Source of the DNA: CAWAQA01 sp963784065
Lineage (GTDB): Bacteria > Acidobacteriota > Vicinamibacteria > Vicinamibacterales > UBA2999
Assembly: GCA_963784065.1 (NCBI GenBank)
Contig: CAWAQA010000002.1
Coordinates: forward strand, 372,001-436,000
DNA length: 64,000 bases
Reading direction: 5' to 3'
A program made the position numbers and the translations under genes. The notes under the pieces are model-generated. The model was not told the origin of the DNA. It saw only the letters and a program-made list of their open reading frames with translations, and did no database searches. Positions 10,971 through 19,444 of this stretch are shown here, piece by piece; the first letter of the stretch is position 1, and each line of letters starts with the position of its first letter.

Positions 10971-10971
10971 G

Positions 10972-12013
10972 TCAGGCGCTGGCCTTGTGAGCGTCGATGA
11001 CATCCTCACCGAGCGTCCGCCGCAGCCAGAGCTTCTCGATGGTCGGGTAAATCGCCGCGAGCGGAAGCGCGAGCAGGGCGCCGATCACGCCGGCGAGCTG
11101 TGCGCCGACGGCGAAGGAGACGAGCACGGCCAGCTTGCTGAGCCGGAGCCGGTTGCCATACACGCGCGGCGCGATCAGGTAGTTCTCGATGAAATCGTAC
11201 AGACAAGTAGATCGGGATCATGGCGAGCGCGAGCGTGCTCGATTGCGTCGCGGCCATCGCCATCGCCGGCGCGCAGGAAAGGTAGAAGCCGAGCACGGGA
11301 ATGAAATCGAAGAGGAACGCCAGCAGCGCGAGCAGCAGGGCGCCCGGTACGCCGAGCGCGGTGAGCCACGCGAAAAAGTAGATGCCGGCACACACTGAGG
11401 TCACGAAGTTGCTGATGACGAAGCCGGAAGCCACGTCGCGCGCCTCCGCGGCCGTGCGATCGAAGCGCGCACGCAGGCGCGAGGGCACGAAGCCGCGGAT
11501 CCACGCGTAGGTCTCGTCGCGTTCGATCAGCATGTAGAGGACGAGAATCCACGCCAGGATGAACGCGCCGGCCGCCCAGAGCGTGGCCTTGCCGATGCGC
11601 ATCACGTACGGCGCGATCATCGACGTGCTGCTGCCGTTGCCGGACTCTTTGAGAAGGTTGATGATCGGCTCGGGGGCTCGCCGCGTGATCTCCTGCTCGA
11701 CCGACTCGAGACGCGTGCCGAGATCCTGGCTCTGCGACGCGAGCGACGACCACGTCACGGCAAAGAACACGATGACGGCACCGACGATCGTCGCCACGAC
11801 GCTCGAAGATGCCACCCAGCGCGCCCATCCGCGCCGCTCGAGCCGAGTGACGACGGGCAGAAGGCCCGCGGCAATGATGAGGGCGATGAGTATCAGGAGG
11901 ACGAGCCAGACCAGCGATGACCAGAGCCAGACGAGGGCGACGGCCGCGATCACCTTGAGCAGCGTGGCCCAGGGCAGATGCAGCGAGAAGCGGCGGGTCA
12001 GCGGCTCGGCCAT
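10972..12013 (-). CDS. AI-2E family transporter (PerM-like), one frameshift
   Basis: About 347 residues with eight or so hydrophobic segments, the first two near residues 15-60. The family core is visible: FLFDFIPVLGFYL, then the expected end with VSFAVGAQLAGVIGALLALPLAA. A single-base break near 11205 separates the last 75 residues. Family members export small signals or act as Na+/H+ antiporters; substrate is not readable here. ATG at 12013 is chosen; a TTG at 12037 in the same frame is possible. Confidence 0.82.
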
Positions 12014-12074
12014 GGGTTGTCGCTCGTCGGGGTGCAAGGGTCGATCCTGAACCCGGCCCCTCCGGCCTCGTCTC

Positions 12075-12162
12075 GGTCTACGGTCTCCGGTCTCCGGTCT
12101 TCGGTAGAGGCGGTTGTCCGGCGTCCAAATCGGAGACCGGAGAACCGAAGACTGAAGACCGA
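12075..12162. repeat. 7-bp unit array with inverted arms
   Basis: GGTCTAC, GGTCTCC, GGTCTCC and GGTCTTC run in tandem on the left. Inverted GGAGACC and GAAGACC-type units run on the right, with a spacer of about 35 bases. It lies upstream of the AI-2E transporter gene. This is the third copy of the family in this window. Confidence 0.75.
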
Positions 12163-12595
12163 TCTCGCGTTATACTCCTGCCGCTTCAGGGATTGATGAG
12201 GCGGTAGACAGCACCGGGGAGGACACTGATGGCGAGGGCACTCCGGTTGCCGCTGAAGACGCGCACGCGGGCGGTCATCGCACGCTCGGGGACGCTCGGG
12301 CCGGGCAGGCCGATGACCGACGCGATCGTGCCGCATCATCGGAGCCCGAATGCGCCGACGTTCGCGTTGGCGGATCACGTGAACTGGTTGCCACACTCCT
12401 GGGGCGACAACTTCGTCGGCCACGTCCCAGCGCGGCGGCTCCATTCGGCGAAACCCGTACCGATCCACGGAAAGACCCGGACGTTTCTGCAGACGCTGGC
12501 GTCGTCACCGACGGCGGCGCCGCCAACGAGACGGAATAACCGTGTTACTCTACGCCCGCGATCGCAGCGATCGCCCTTTGAGAAGGAGACGTGAT
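12163..12595. other. stretch without a confident gene
   Basis: Several overlapping open frames exist, none with a convincing composition or ribosome site. The minus strand from about 12330 to 12189 reads like the tail of a real protein (ALAISVLPGAVYRLINP then stop), so a decayed or badly sequenced gene is possible. The promoter of the lectin-like gene at 12596 must also lie here. Confidence 0.4.
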
Positions 12596-13288
12596 ATGGG
12601 CAGGGTTTTAACTATTCTCGCCATCATGGCGCTGACCGCATTGCCTCTGATCGGTCAGGCGCCCCCGGCCGGACAGGGCGGCCGTCAGGGAGGGCCTCCG
12701 CCCATGCCGATGGGCTTCTTCATTTCCAGCACGCCGTTGAACGGGGGAAACCTCGGCGGCCTGGCTGGAGCCGACAAGCACTGCCAGACGCTGGCCGCGG
12801 CAGCCGGCGCGGGCAGCCGCGAGTGGCGCGCGTATCTGAGTACCCAGGGCGCCGGCGCCGTCAACGCGCGCGACCGCATCGGCAGCGGTCCGTGGGCGAA
12901 CGCCAAGGGCCAGGTCATCGCGAAGGACCTCGCGCACCTGCATGGCGACACGGTCGAGCTCGCTCAGCTCGGCAACAATCTCGGCCGCATGACCGCGATG
13001 ACCGAGAAGGGCGAACTGGTCAATGGCCAGGGCGCGCAGCCGAATCAGCACGACATCCTGACCGGCTCGACGACCGGCGGCCGCGCCTTCACGGACGGCA
13101 TGGACCACACCTGTGGCAACTACATGAGCAACACGGATGGCATGGGCAGCGTTCAGGTCGGCCATCACGATCGCTCGGGCGGCGGCAACACGTCGTGGAA
13201 CTCGGCCCACGGCAGCCGCGGCTGCAGCCAGCCGAATCTGGTCGCCACTGGCGGCAACGGCTATATCTACTGCTTCGCCGCGAAATAA
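12596..13288 (+). CDS. secreted protein with lectin/collagen-XVIII-like domain
   Basis: 230 residues. AAGGAG precedes the ATG at 12596. A signal peptide is followed by a Gly/Pro/Gln-rich stretch, then a single domain: GADKHCQTLA near the start, WRAYLS, ARDRIGSGPW, GGRAFTDG, CGNYMSN, and a C-terminal disulfide region ending YIYCFAAK. This order matches the C-type-lectin-like fold found in bacterial secreted proteins related to DUF1554. It is probably exported and may bind carbohydrate or matrix, which is inference. It ends at a strong hairpin shared with the convergent gene. Confidence 0.72.
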   Translation: MGRVLTILAIMALTALPLIGQAPPAGQGGRQGGPPPMPMGFFISSTPLNGGNLGGLAGADKHCQTLAAAAGAGSREWRAYLSTQGAGAVNARDRIGSGPWANAKGQVIAKDLAHLHGDTVELAQLGNNLGRMTAMTEKGELVNGQGAQPNQHDILTGSTTGGRAFTDGMDHTCGNYMSNTDGMGSVQVGHHDRSGGGNTSWNSAHGSRGCSQPNLVATGGNGYIYCFAAK

Positions 13289-13296
13289 GTGAACGA

Positions 13297-13324
13297 GTAA
13301 GGGCCGGCTTCAGCCGGCCCTTAC
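13297..13324. terminator. bidirectional hairpin terminator
   Basis: Perfect 13-bp arms (GTAAGGGCCGGCT and its complement) with a 2-base loop lie between two convergent genes, 9 bp after one stop and 3 bp before the other. The outer AAG/CTT ends give a weak T-tract on either strand. Confidence 0.85.
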
Positions 13325-13326
13325 GT

Positions 13327-13968
13327 CTATTCCTGCCCGGGTCCCGGCTGCCGGCTCACTTTCTTCAGCGGATCGTAGCTCGCCTTCACCGTCCCCATCT
13401 TCTTCGCCACCTCGAACAAGGTCGGATAGAACTGCACGAACGTGTTCTCCACGGCCGTGTTGTTCCCGTGGCAGTTGTAGCAGGACGCGGTTGCGGGCAG
13501 CGGAGCGGCGGACTCGAGCGAACCGGCCCGCCCGAACGTGAAGTAGCCCCAGCCGCCGTCGGGAAACCTCGCGGCGTCCTTCACCGCCGACTCCAGCGCC
13601 ACCACCTCGCCCTGCGTCTGCCCGCCGTTGTTGATCGACACGTTCAACTCGCCTCGCCGGATCTCGAGGAGGAACATCGTCTTGTCCGGCCACCGGCCGG
13701 TCTTCGTGAAGGCGCGGTACGACTCGCGATTGACGAAGACGTTGTCGAAGAAGGCCGGTTGCCCGGTGGCCGGTTGCGCGGGGCCGTACGTCATCCCGAC
13801 GCCGCTCGTGACGTACGTCCACTCGCGGTAATCGACGGGCCGAATCAATTCCCCGGCGGCCGTGTAGGTGGGACCATCGCCCGAGCGCTCCTGCGCGCCC
13901 GTGCTCAACGAGGTCACGACCGCCGCCGCCCACCCGCAGAGGAGGAATGCGCCGAGCTGTTTATTCAT
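13327..13968 (-). CDS. cytochrome P460 family protein
   Basis: 213 residues with a signal peptide (residues 1-25). The heme attachment motif CYNCH is near residue 165. The rest fits cytochrome P460: REWTYVTSG, FVNRESYRAF, FPDGGWGYFTF. Family members bind a lysine-crosslinked heme in the periplasm and oxidise hydroxylamine or detoxify nitrogen oxides; which applies here cannot be read. No Shine-Dalgarno is visible before the ATG; instead a stable hairpin lies directly upstream. Confidence 0.85.
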   Translation of the reverse strand: MNKQLGAFLLCGWAAAVVTSLSTGAQERSGDGPTYTAAGELIRPVDYREWTYVTSGVGMTYGPAQPATGQPAFFDNVFVNRESYRAFTKTGRWPDKTMFLLEIRRGELNVSINNGGQTQGEVVALESAVKDAARFPDGGWGYFTFGRAGSLESAAPLPATASCYNCHGNNTAVENTFVQFYPTLFEVAKKMGTVKASYDPLKKVSRQPGPGQE

Positions 13969-13970
13969 GA

Positions 13971-13995
13971 TGGGGACACGGTCTCACCGTGCCCC
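13971..13995. promoter_or_regulatory. hairpin directly upstream of the cytochrome P460 start
   Basis: GGGGACACGGT and ACCGTGCCCC pair around a 3-base loop, immediately before the minus-strand ATG, where a ribosome site would be expected. It may occlude initiation or mark a processed leader. Seen in sequence; role inferred. Confidence 0.4.
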
Positions 13996-14136
13996 GTTGG
14001 GCGTCAAGCGCCATGCAGCAAGCCGGCCGGAAATGCAGCCAACGGTGAGACGGCAGGCCGAAGCGCCGGGGCGCCGGGGGACGTGCGACCGTGTTGCCCC
14101 GTCCCCGTGCCGCGGGTCCTGTCGTCATCGCAAAGG

Positions 14137-15651
14137 TCAGGCGTTCGCGGCAGGAAGCTGCAGATCGGGCATGGGCCGCGCCATGAACAGCCGCCGGCAC
14201 GGCCTGGCGATCGCGCGCGCCCAGTGGTTGGCGCGGTTCACCCGCGCGCTGTCGGTGGCGATCCCGGTATTCGCGTACATCTGGCGATAGAGCTTCGAGA
14301 TGAGCACGAAGGCGAGCCGCGCCTTCAGCGAAGGCGTGCACTTGGATCGCTCCCAGACGTTCGACAGGCTGTAGAAGCCGTCCCACACCGCCTGTGTCCG
14401 CGCGCGTATCTCGTCCGGGCCCATCACCGGGTGCGGCGCGTAGACCTTCGGACGCTGGTTCTGCGGGATGAGCCAGTGCCGCGTGATCGGGATGTTGCCG
14501 ACCTTCGGGGCGTCGGCGCCCATCTTCTTCTCCCACGACTCGAAGTCCACCGTCCCCGGATACGGCGTCAGCATCACGAATTGCGCGAAGGTGAGCTGCG
14601 CTTCCTGCGCGATCGCCTGCGTGGACTTGAACGTCGCCGGCCGATCGCTCGGCAGCCCGAAGATGAACGAGCCGAGCACGTGCACGCCGGCGGAGCGGAA
14701 CGCGCGCAGCCGCGTCACCAGGTCGTCGCCGGACTCGTTGAAGCCCTTGTAGACGTCCTTGAGGCCTTCCTTGGTGACCGACTCCACGCCCACGAGCGCG
14801 CCCTTGATGTTGGCGCGCTTCATCGCCGCCAGGAACTCCGGGTCTTCGGCCGCCTCCATCGTGATCTGGGTGAAGAACACCATGTCGCGCGGGAGCTGCG
14901 CGAGGCGCCGCATCAGCTCGAACCGCTCGCCGCGCAGCGCTTCGAGCTCGGCGAGGCGCGCGGCGTTGTTCTGGCGCGCCGCCATCGCGAGGTCGGTCAG
15001 CGTCACCGGGTAGAAGTTGTCGTCCGCGAGGGCGACGAAGCGGTAGCCGCGGCGGCGCAGCTCCACGATCTCGCCGATGACGGCGTCAACCGTGCGCTGC
15101 CGCGGCTTCTGGCCGTCGGTGCGCCACACCGAGCAGAACGAGCAGTGCTTCGGGCAGCCGCGCACCGTCTGCACCGAGCCCCACATATAGCGCCCTTCGG
15201 GCAGCAGGTCCCAGCGCGCCGAGACGAAGCTGCTCGCGTCGACGCGGCCGCCGTCGTAGAGCGGCTGCGGTGTCCCCGCCGCAAGGTCGTGAAGCACCCG
15301 CGGCCAGACGACGTCGCCGTCGCCTTTGACGACGACGTGCGCACCGCCGAGATCGCGCGCTTCGTCGGGAAACAGCGTGGCATGGATCCCGCCGTAGACG
15401 ACCGTGGCGCCGCGCGCGCGAGCCAGCGTCCCGATCTCGTAGCCGCGCAGGGCGTTGCCGGTATGAATTCCGATGCCGACGATGTCGCCAGGTTGGACCG
15501 TATCCATCTCGAAGGATTCGATTGTTTCGTCCGTGATGCGCGGATCGCCGAACTCTCGAGGTGTGGCGCCGGCCAGGACGAAGAGCCAACGGGGCGTGAT
15601 GACGCCGACGCCGAATGAAAGATGACTTGGGTTAACGATGTGAACAGTCAC
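14137..15651 (-). CDS. B12-binding domain radical SAM protein
   Basis: 504 residues, unbroken. The N-terminal cobalamin-type Rossmann domain includes DIVGIGIHTGNA and VVYGGIHATL. The radical SAM cluster motif CPKHCSFC lies near residue 175, with ADDNFYP as the usual following strand. The C-terminal 120 residues are helical and unassigned. Such proteins use S-adenosylmethionine and cobalamin for methylation or rearrangement of unactivated carbons (hopanoid methylases and many orphans share this plan). Substrate unknown. It is monocistronic here. Confidence 0.88.
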   Translation of the reverse strand: MTVHIVNPSHLSFGVGVITPRWLFVLAGATPREFGDPRITDETIESFEMDTVQPGDIVGIGIHTGNALRGYEIGTLARARGATVVYGGIHATLFPDEARDLGGAHVVVKGDGDVVWPRVLHDLAAGTPQPLYDGGRVDASSFVSARWDLLPEGRYMWGSVQTVRGCPKHCSFCSVWRTDGQKPRQRTVDAVIGEIVELRRRGYRFVALADDNFYPVTLTDLAMAARQNNAARLAELEALRGERFELMRRLAQLPRDMVFFTQITMEAAEDPEFLAAMKRANIKGALVGVESVTKEGLKDVYKGFNESGDDLVTRLRAFRSAGVHVLGSFIFGLPSDRPATFKSTQAIAQEAQLTFAQFVMLTPYPGTVDFESWEKKMGADAPKVGNIPITRHWLIPQNQRPKVYAPHPVMGPDEIRARTQAVWDGFYSLSNVWERSKCTPSLKARLAFVLISKLYRQMYANTGIATDSARVNRANHWARAIARPCRRLFMARPMPDLQLPAANA

Positions 15652-15667
15652 TGGAGGGACTATACAG

Positions 15668-15693
15668 CAGGTCCGGCCGGACGGCCGGACCTG
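15668..15693. terminator. hairpin terminator after the RNA-binding gene
   Basis: CAGGTCCGGCCG and its perfect complement are separated by 2 bases. It lies 19 bp downstream of the RRM gene stop on the minus strand, before the radical SAM start. Confidence 0.75.
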
Positions 15694-15711
15694 TGAGGGT
15701 CGTAGGAGCCT

Positions 15712-16059
15712 TTACCAGCGCGGCTCGGACCGGCGCCGCTGTCCGCCACCACCGCCGCCGCCGGGGCCGCGCCCGCCGCCGCCACCCCCGCCGAACCCGC
15801 CGCCACGCGGCGCCTGCGGCCTGGCTTCGTTGACCGTCAGCCGGCGGCCGCCGAACGGCTGCTCGTTCAGCTGGGTGATGGCGTTCTGCGCATCCTCGTC
15901 GCTGACCATCTCGACGAAGGCAAAGCCGCGCGCCCGGCCTGTTTCCCGATCGCGCATCACGTTGACCGACTCCACCGCGCCCGCCTGCGCAAACAGGTTC
16001 TGGAGATCGTCTTCGTTGGTTTCGTAGGGAAGGTTCCCGACGTAAAGTTTACGACCCAT
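15712..16059 (-). CDS. RRM-type glycine-rich RNA-binding protein
   Basis: 115 residues: one RNA-recognition motif (residues 1-80) with RNP2 LYVGNLPY and RNP1 RGFAFVEM, then a Gly-rich tail ending in Arg/Ser. This is the bacterial and cyanobacterial Rbp type, often cold-induced and binding single-stranded RNA. A GCAGGAG site precedes the ATG. The leader is long, with a hairpin (see next entry). Confidence 0.93.
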   Translation of the reverse strand: MGRKLYVGNLPYETNEDDLQNLFAQAGAVESVNVMRDRETGRARGFAFVEMVSDEDAQNAITQLNEQPFGGRRLTVNEARPQAPRGGGFGGGGGGGRGPGGGGGGGQRRRSEPRW

Positions 16060-16220
16060 CTATCGCACTCCTGCATCCGCATCGCGAATGCGCTAACGGA
16101 AGTTGCCCTGAGCGAGGTGCTCGGGCTCAACGGCGCAGGAGAGGCGAGCCGGATGGGACTCGTGTCTGATGCGGAGTGAACTGGCGGGCGAACCTTCCTG
16201 ACCGCCGATCAGTCTAGCAT
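16060..16220 (-). promoter_or_regulatory. long leader with hairpin upstream of the RRM gene
   Basis: About 150 bases separate the RRM start from a candidate -10 (TAGACT on the minus strand near 16210). A hairpin with arms GCCCGAGC and GCTCAGGGC (16105-16126) sits in the middle. Cold-shock-type RNA-binding genes often have such leaders; regulation by it is inference. Confidence 0.4.
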
Positions 16221-16240
16221 GCCGGCACGAAGCGACTTTC

Positions 16241-16453
16241 TCAGGACTTCTCTTCGTCCTCGATCTGCCAGTCGGCCAGAGGTTGGGGGCCGGGCACGAT
16301 GCCGGCGATGTCACGGTCGATGCCGTCCTGCCGGGTGCCGCCGTCCGGGCGGTCCTTGGAGTCGCGGCGGCGCGCTTCCTTCTGCTGACGGCGCTCGATC
16401 AGCGCCTTCTCTCGCTCACGCTTTGCTGCGGTCGGACGTGTGTTTCGTGCCAT
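16241..16453 (-). CDS. small basic conserved protein of unknown function
   Basis: 70 residues; the first half is very basic and helical (RPTAAKREREKALIERRQ), like small ribosome-associated or nucleic-acid-binding proteins found in many phyla. The second half is acidic and ends EDEEKS. The start at 16453 is preferred over 16477 because the family usually begins close to the basic helix. It is the last chromosomal gene before the integrated element. Confidence 0.55.
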   Translation of the reverse strand: MARNTRPTAAKREREKALIERRQQKEARRRDSKDRPDGGTRQDGIDRDIAGIVPGPQPLADWQIEDEEKS

Positions 16454-16616
16454 GCAGGACCCTAAGAAAGATGTCATGCCGCCCCGCCGTGGCGAGACGG
16501 GCTTTCGCTGGCGTGCCAGCCGAAGACCGCAGCTTCGGCCGCGCGCTCCGCGCCGACGGCGCTTCGGCGCGGCATCTCGCCGCAGCCCGCGTCAACGATG
16601 CGCGGGCGGAGGCGGA

Positions 16617-16673
16617 TGGTGCGGAAGCGGGGACTCGAACCCCGATGGCCTTGCGGCCACTAGCTCCTGAGGC
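16617..16673 (-). other. left attachment site: 3' fragment of tRNA-Leu(CAG)
   Basis: 57 bases identical to 46045-46101, running from the encoded CCA end through the T arm and variable arm into the anticodon loop. The 5' half of the tRNA is absent. This is the chromosomal 3' end left behind when the element integrated (attL). The tRNA is functional only in the copy at the right end. Confidence 0.9.
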
Positions 16674-16809
16674 CACTTTTGAAGTTTCGCCAATCGTGGC
16701 CGTTCGCAGTCAAATGACCACGAACTCTATGACCGCACAGAAGTTATCCGGAAATGATCGTTGCGAATCGTGTGCGTCCGTGTCTGATCATAACAGACGC
16801 AGGCTGGGC

Positions 16810-16832
16810 GGAAATACCACAACTTGCCACAG
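16810..16832 (+). promoter_or_regulatory. candidate arm-type integrase binding site, left end
   Basis: GGAAATACCACA, 4 variable-region bases and GCCACAG match the right-end copy at 45983-46005 in 21 of 23 positions. CCACA occurs twice, 10 bp apart. It lies 137 bp inside the left repeat. Paired iterated sites at both ends of an element are typical integrase arm sites; binding is inferred. Confidence 0.6.
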
Positions 16833-16928
16833 CTATGCCGCGACCGATGAGATCCTCCGTCGATCGTCGTCACGCTCCGGGCATCCTGGCGCGTCGTCGC
16901 GACGCACACTGACCCTCGGTGAGACCGT

Positions 16929-17783
16929 ATGACCACGACACGCAAGCGACTGGCCGTGTCCCAGGTGACGCAGCGGAGCGAGCGGTCACGGCGCCGACGA
17001 TCGGTTGTGACGGCCACACCATGTCCTCCCGCGGCGCCGTCCCGGCGGCGACGGGCCCGGACGGTGACGGGCCGTAGCGAAGCCGACGATCCCGGGGCTC
17101 TCGGCATTCAGGCGATGCAGGAGGCGGCGCACATCGACGCCCGGCCAGCCTTCGATCGCTTCGACGCGCTGTCCAAGGCGAGCGAGGCGGCGCTCGCGCG
17201 AGAGGCCGGCGTGGCGCTGCTGGAGCCGCCCCCCGGCCGCGTGCTTCGCGCACACGGCGAAGCGATGGTGCCGGACCTGGCGCCCGGCAACGGCGTCTCG
17301 CCGGCGCAGCGGGCGCGCGAGTTCGCGATGCTGGACACGCTGGAGTGCCCCGACATGGTCGCCATTGGCGCGTCCCAGCTCCGCCTGGAGGCCCTGACCA
17401 CGCTGGGCCTCCTCCAGCCCGCCATGGACGCGGCCACCACGGTGCAGGCCGCCAACTCCATCGAGAAGATGCTCAGCCACCAACTCGCGGCGTTGCATCA
17501 TCACGGGATGCGGTTGTTGGCCCGGGCGGTCGGCGCCGACGAGCTGGGCGCCCCCGATCCCGTCATGGCGCTGCGGTACTCGAATGCGGCGGTGCGGATG
17601 TTCCAGTGCTGCCAGGAGGGCGCCGTGGCCCTGCTGAAGCTGAAGGCGGGCGGCAAGCAGACGGTGGTCGTGCAGCATGTCCGTGTGTCCGACGGGGGGC
17701 AGGCTGTCATTGCCGGCCAGATGACGAAGCACGGGGGTCGGGCACCGGGGGCGCCGAGTCGAAATGAAGGAAGCACCCCATGA
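16929..17783 (+). CDS. mobile-element protein of unknown function, upstream of HGGxSTG gene
   Basis: 284 residues. The first 60 are Arg-rich; residues 70-240 are helical (EKMLSHQLAALHHHGM); the end carries KQTVVVQHVRVSDGGQAVI. To my recollection this tail is typical of proteins encoded next to HGGxSTG genes in phage-like regions. It overlaps the HGGxSTG gene by 4 bases (ATGA), so the two are probably translated together. Function unknown. Confidence 0.65.
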   Translation: MTTTRKRLAVSQVTQRSERSRRRRSVVTATPCPPAAPSRRRRARTVTGRSEADDPGALGIQAMQEAAHIDARPAFDRFDALSKASEAALAREAGVALLEPPPGRVLRAHGEAMVPDLAPGNGVSPAQRAREFAMLDTLECPDMVAIGASQLRLEALTTLGLLQPAMDAATTVQAANSIEKMLSHQLAALHHHGMRLLARAVGADELGAPDPVMALRYSNAAVRMFQCCQEGAVALLKLKAGGKQTVVVQHVRVSDGGQAVIAGQMTKHGGRAPGAPSRNEGSTP

Positions 17784-18045
17784 GCCTGCGCGAAATGCGC
17801 TCGGCGCCCCGGTGTGGCGCCAGGAATCGCCGGGGCGCGCCCTGCCAGTGCCCCGCCCTGCACGGGCGCCGGCGCTGCCGGCTCCATGGCGGGTGGAGTA
17901 CCGGCGCGCGGACGCTGGAAGGGCGCGCGCGCAGCCGTCAGGCGGTCAGAAGCATGGCCGGTACAGCCGGGCGCGGCGTGAGGAACGCCGTCAGACGCAG
18001 GCGTTGTTACGCGAGTGGCGACGCTTGATGGCGGCGCTCACATAG
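17780..18045 (+). CDS. HGGxSTG domain protein, one frameshift
   Basis: About 88 residues. CGARNRRGAPCQCPA and CRLHGGWSTGART are the defining Cys/His-rich part, likely binding zinc. After a single-base break near 17955 the helical end (KHGRYSRARREERRQ) follows in another frame. The family is common in prophages and integrated elements, with no proven role. It is translationally coupled to the gene before it. Confidence 0.75.
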
Positions 18046-18076
18046 GGGCGCCACCAAGGCGCGCGCGATCCGTCGA

Positions 18077-18256
18077 ATGGCGCCCAGCATAAGCCCGGCC
18101 CTGGCGCGCGACCAGGCGGACGCCCTGACACGCCAGCAACAGCGCATTCTCCATCGCAGCGCGCTCATCACCTACGCGTTCGCGGCCGGGCACCTGATGA
18201 ACCAGACTCGCCCTCGCGAGGATGTCGCGTCGAGGCGATCGGATGTCTGGCCCTAG
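18077..18256 (+). CDS. possible 59-residue protein
   Basis: ATG at 18077 gives a helical, credible sequence (TRQQQRILHRSALITYAF) but no ribosome site. An antisense frame is also open. Part of it (18162-18192) is repeated at 26863-26893, where it overlaps the start of a minus-strand gene, so this may be a shared leader rather than a gene. Confidence 0.25.
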   Translation: MAPSISPALARDQADALTRQQQRILHRSALITYAFAAGHLMNQTRPREDVASRRSDVWP

Positions 18257-18442
18257 CAAGACGACTTCGCACTGATAACAAGACAATCTGGACGAGGTCG
18301 CGTAAATCCTTTGAATTGCGTCCCGTTCTTTGGTCACGCACCTTGCACTCCACGCTCGAGCCGAGGCCTGCCTGACTACCGGTCTTCGCGCTCGTGTTTT
18401 GCACCACATCAGTCAAGGAAAGTAAGTGTCGTGGGGAAGTTT

Positions 18443-18616
18443 ATGTCTATCGACGCGGACGCTCTCGTCATCCGGCACGTCGGGGAAGTGGCAGCGCACA
18501 TCGAGGCAGGCGCTCGGTCCGAAGAGGCCACCGACTTGTGCGCAGCGCGGGGCATTCTTCTGGGTCTCGTCCTCAGTGCGCCGTTCTGGATCGGCCTCTA
18601 CGTGATGCTGCTTTGA
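18443..18616 (+). CDS. small single-membrane-segment protein
   Basis: 57 residues. GGGGAAG precedes the ATG at 18443. The first 35 residues are mixed and acidic (HVGEVAAHIEAG); the last 22 form one membrane helix (ILLGLVLSAPFWIGLYV). Small membrane proteins of this shape are frequent in phage-like elements. Function unknown. Confidence 0.5.
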   Translation: MSIDADALVIRHVGEVAAHIEAGARSEEATDLCAARGILLGLVLSAPFWIGLYVMLL

Positions 18617-18703
18617 GGTTCGCCAGTAGCCGTCCGGTCCAATGGCGTGCACGCATGACGCGGAGAGACATCCCGTGCCCTGTGTTCCTGCTCATCGGCC
18701 GCG

Positions 18704-18919
18704 GTGCCGCATGACGACTGCGGCGGGCCGGGCGCGCCCTGTGACCGGCCGACATGCCCGTATCGCATCGACGTGAGGCCGGTGGAGACGTTCTCGGGGC
18801 TGGTGTGCCCGACGTGCCGTCAGCCCGTCGCGACGGTCGAGCGCGCGTCGAGCGGGCTCGTGTTCGAGTGCCCCGCGTGCGGGAACCGCTGGTCATGGTC
18901 GGCGACGAAGCCGCACTGA
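18704..18919 (+). CDS. small zinc-ribbon protein
   Basis: 71 residues from a GTG start. CPTC (near residue 35) and CPAC (near 56) form a zinc ribbon; an extra CGGPGAPC-like cluster lies at the N-terminus. No known family. It is one of several small cysteine-pair proteins in this element. Confidence 0.5.
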   Translation: MPHDDCGGPGAPCDRPTCPYRIDVRPVETFSGLVCPTCRQPVATVERASSGLVFECPACGNRWSWSATKPH

Positions 18920-18955
18920 GACGCCCGGGCCGAGCCCCGGCAGCAGGGTCATCCC

Positions 18956-19135
18956 ATGAAGATTGCGACTCGGAGCATGCGCGAGCGCGAACCCGCGACA
19001 CGCCCCCAGCGCGTACCTCGGATCGCGAACATCAGGGACGACCTATCCTGCGCCCAACGTGCTGCCACTCCCACACCGCATAAGGGGTGGGAGGCCGAAC
19101 GGTGGGGCGCGACGATCCTCATCCTCACCTGTTGA
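18956..19135 (+). CDS. possible 59-residue protein
   Basis: An open frame from ATG 18956, basic in the first half, ending ATILILTC. A weak CAGGG lies upstream. The composition is compatible with coding, but no family is recognised. Confidence 0.25.
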   Translation: MKIATRSMREREPATRPQRVPRIANIRDDLSCAQRAATPTPHKGWEAERWGATILILTC

Positions 19136-19167
19136 TCGGTAGCGGTGTTTTGCGTAAGCGGAGTCGC

Positions 19168-19188
19168 GTTTACCCTCGACTGGTAAAC
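19168..19188. promoter_or_regulatory. 7-bp inverted repeat before a small membrane gene
   Basis: GTTTACC and GGTAAAC flank 7 bases, ending 7 bp before the GTG of the next gene. The spacing suits an operator or a small hairpin covering the ribosome site. Role inferred. Confidence 0.4.
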
Positions 19189-19195
19189 TGCCAGC

Positions 19196-19318
19196 GTGGT
19201 CGAGGGTGTGGCTTTCGGCGTGTTCGCGACAGTCCTCATGGGTGGACTCGCCGCCCTGTCGTTGGCGATGGTGGTGGTCGCGTGGTCCCTGCTGCTGAAG
19301 AATCGGCAGGACCGGTGA
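19196..19318 (+). CDS. 40-residue membrane protein
   Basis: GTG start. One long hydrophobic helix (GVFATVLMGGLAALSLAMVV) is followed by a basic end (LLKNRQDR). The shape is that of small phage or toxin-like membrane peptides. Function unknown; too short for certainty. Confidence 0.4.
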   Translation: MVEGVAFGVFATVLMGGLAALSLAMVVVAWSLLLKNRQDR

Positions 19319-19391
19319 CCTGTGCAACGGTTGTGCAAAGGGTCTCAGGAAACCGCACAGCGAACGGCCTCGATCTACCGTGGTGAGGAAG

Positions 19392-19419
19392 AGCCGACCC
19401 CGGTTTTCCGAGGTCGGCT
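19392..19419. terminator. strong hairpin
   Basis: AGCCGACC pairs with GGTCGGCT, with an inner CGG-TTTT-CCG. It lies 74 bp after the small membrane gene and just before the tRNA relic. It probably ends leftward-module transcription. Confidence 0.6.
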
Positions 19420-19444
19420 TCGGTGGGCTTCCAAACTTCTCAGC

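Noticed and set aside
12229..12594. 121-codon open frame upstream of the lectin-like gene
   Set aside because: No ribosome site or family; the opposite strand is equally open.
12823..15618. 931-codon open frame on the plus strand
   Set aside because: It runs across three unrelated genes on both strands and the terminator between them; it is a high-GC open-frame artefact.
16416..16676. Open frame on the minus strand reading ASGASGRKAIGVRVPAS
   Set aside because: It is the translation of the tRNA-Leu fragment and its flank, a well-known false gene.
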